From Caldifarciminota bacterium (GTDB lineage Bacteria; Hydrothermota; Hydrothermia; S141-80), in contig WFYF01000137.1 in the NCBI GenBank assembly GCA_015490255.1, positions 1 through 6,862 on the forward strand: 6,862 nt of DNA, given 5' to 3'. Below the pieces are notes generated by a model. That model worked only from the letters and a program-made list of their open reading frames with translations. It had not been told where the DNA came from and searched no databases. Below, piece after piece: positions 6,505 to 6,862 of the stretch; position 1 is the first letter of the stretch; the number at the start of each line of letters is the position of its first letter. The position numbers and the translations under genes were made by a program.

Positions 6505-6533
6505 ATTATACGCTCCTTTCGGTGGATCTTCAA
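6505..6533 (-). promoter_or_regulatory. Sigma-70-type promoter of the rpmE-SPOR-uvrB operon
   Basis: On the minus strand TATAAT (6505-6510) is a perfect -10 box, and TTGAAG (6528-6533) lies exactly 17 bases upstream, matching four of six -35 positions including TTGA. Transcription would begin near 6498, leaving a leader of roughly 17 bases that is mostly the AGGAGGT ribosome site. This fits a strong constitutive promoter for a ribosomal protein and leaves no space for a leader-RNA structure. Confidence 0.8.
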
Positions 6534-6561
6534 ACCTCCGCCGTGCCTCTGGTTGACGGGA

Positions 6562-6639
6562 AAGGGTTCACAGCCGGGGGTTACCCGGTCGGGATGGGCC
6601 TCACCCATCTTTTCCCCTTGCCAGCAGCCATGAACCCTT
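6562..6639. repeat. Fold-back element: 9-bp closing stem enclosing two hairpins
   Basis: AAGGGTTCA (6562-6570) and TGAACCCTT (6631-6639) are perfect inverted repeats 60 bases apart. Between them lie two further perfect stems: CCGGG (6574-6578) with CCCGG (6584-6588) around a five-base loop, and GATGGG (6593-6598) with CCCATC (6604-6609) around a five-base loop. Together they can form a three-way junction of 78 bases. It begins three bases after the small ORF's stop and ends 28 bases before the rpmE -35 box, so it is not part of the rpmE leader. I recognise no known riboswitch, tRNA, SRP RNA or 6S motif. It may be the 3' end structure of the upstream transcript, a small structured RNA, or a small repeat. 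Confidence 0.45.
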
Positions 6640-6642
6640 AAA

Positions 6643-6849
6643 TTAACCGTCGGACGAAGCCGACACCTTGCCTGTGTTTTCGGGGACTGAAAAGGTCTTC
6701 CGAGCAGGGAGGGATTCCGCAAATTCGGGATTTTCCTTTGCCTTTTGATAAGCATGGAGGACCGTCGCTGATCCCCTCCCGGAGATACTTCTTCGCGAGG
6801 CGGAAACACTTCTGCGCATCGGCTTTTCTTTGACCGCTTTCCTGGCCAT
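6643..6849 (-). CDS. Small basic hypothetical protein (uncertain; possibly frameshifted)
   Basis: A 68-residue open frame starting at ATG 6849 with a very good ribosome site: AGGAGG (6856-6861) six bases upstream. The product begins MARKAVKEKPMRR, is rich in Arg, Lys and Ser to residue 26, then has an Ala/Glu-rich stretch (VLHAYQKAKENPEFAESL, 30-47) and a polar tail. I recognise no family. No transmembrane segment or signal peptide is visible. Third-position GC in this frame, counted by hand over the middle 42 codons, is about half, clearly lower than expected for this GC-rich region, and a second minus-strand frame (open from the window edge to the stop at 6638) contains a more natural-looking helix, ADAQKCFRLAKKYLREG. 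This could be a real small gene, a decayed or frameshifted gene, or the tail of a gene entering from outside the window. Its promoter would lie beyond base 6862. Confidence 0.4.
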   Translation of the reverse strand: MARKAVKEKPMRRSVSASRRSISGRGSATVLHAYQKAKENPEFAESLPARKTFSVPENTGKVSASSDG

Positions 6850-6862
6850 GGTCTTCCTCCTC

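Noticed and set aside
6619..6629. TGCCAGCAGCC, identical to part of the universal 16S rRNA 515-530 region
   Set aside because: Only about 11 bases match. The flanks (TT before, ATGAACCC after) do not continue into rRNA sequence, so this is a chance match within the fold-back element.
6562..6639. tRNA, because of the 78-base length and a GGTTCA-like piece
   Set aside because: The closing stem is nine rather than seven pairs, there are only two inner hairpins, and neither an anticodon arm with a seven-base loop nor a T arm in the right place can be drawn.
6450..6809. A 119-codon minus-strand frame overlapping the rpmE start and promoter
   Set aside because: It runs through the rpmE promoter and ribosome site, has no Shine-Dalgarno of its own, and its translation is Arg/Pro-rich without recognisable features.

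Overview
The window is a GC-rich bacterial segment in which every supportable gene lies on the minus strand, so transcription runs from high to low coordinates. The host should be a diderm (Gram-negative-type) bacterium, because there is an OmpA-family outer-membrane protein with a signal peptide and peptidoglycan-binding domain, and a lipoprotein with a SPOR domain. I cannot name the lineage. The spermidine-synthase-like protein resembles, from memory, the Thermus aminopropyltransferase and plant thermospermine synthase (ACL5), and it sits beside a pyruvoyl-type arginine decarboxylase. Both point to agmatine-based polyamine synthesis, which is common in thermophiles, but thermophily is only an inference.

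Layout in order of transcription. (1) 6643-6862: a small unrecognised ORF with a strong ribosome binding site but mixed coding signal, followed by a 78-base fold-back element with a 9-bp closing stem and two inner hairpins (6562-6639). (2) 6505-6533: a near-consensus sigma-70 promoter that starts an operon of rpmE (ribosomal protein L31, zinc type), a SPOR-domain lipoprotein one base after it, and uvrB (excinuclease subnuit B) 49 bases further on. (3) 3512-3644: an intergenic gap with a perfect GC-rich palindrome and a second near-consensus promoter (3556-3584). (4) A very compact second operon: a 597-residue OmpA-type protein with a barrel-like N-terminal part, two beta-sandwich repeats and an OmpA peptidoglycan-binding domain; a glyoxalase-II-like metallo-beta-lactamase-fold hydrolase overlapping it by 4 bases; an SpeE-type aminopropyltransferase overlapping that by 1 base; and, 14 bases later, the first 45 residues of a pyruvoyl-dependent arginine decarboxylase that leaves the window at base 1.

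The decarboxylase would turn arginine into agmatine and the aminopropyltransferase could add an aminopropyl group to agmatine, the N1-aminopropylagmatine route to spermidine known from Thermus. The aminopropyltransferase carries a Glu where the family normally has a catalytic Asp. Why an outer-membrane anchor and a thioester-hydrolase-like enzyme are translationally coupled to polyamine genes is not explained by known biology. I see no mobile element, CRISPR array, tRNA or rRNA, and no clear defence or secretion system. The items most worth a second look are the coupled envelope-polyamine operon, the Asp-to-Glu change in SpeE and the unexplained folded element with its odd ORF near the right edge.
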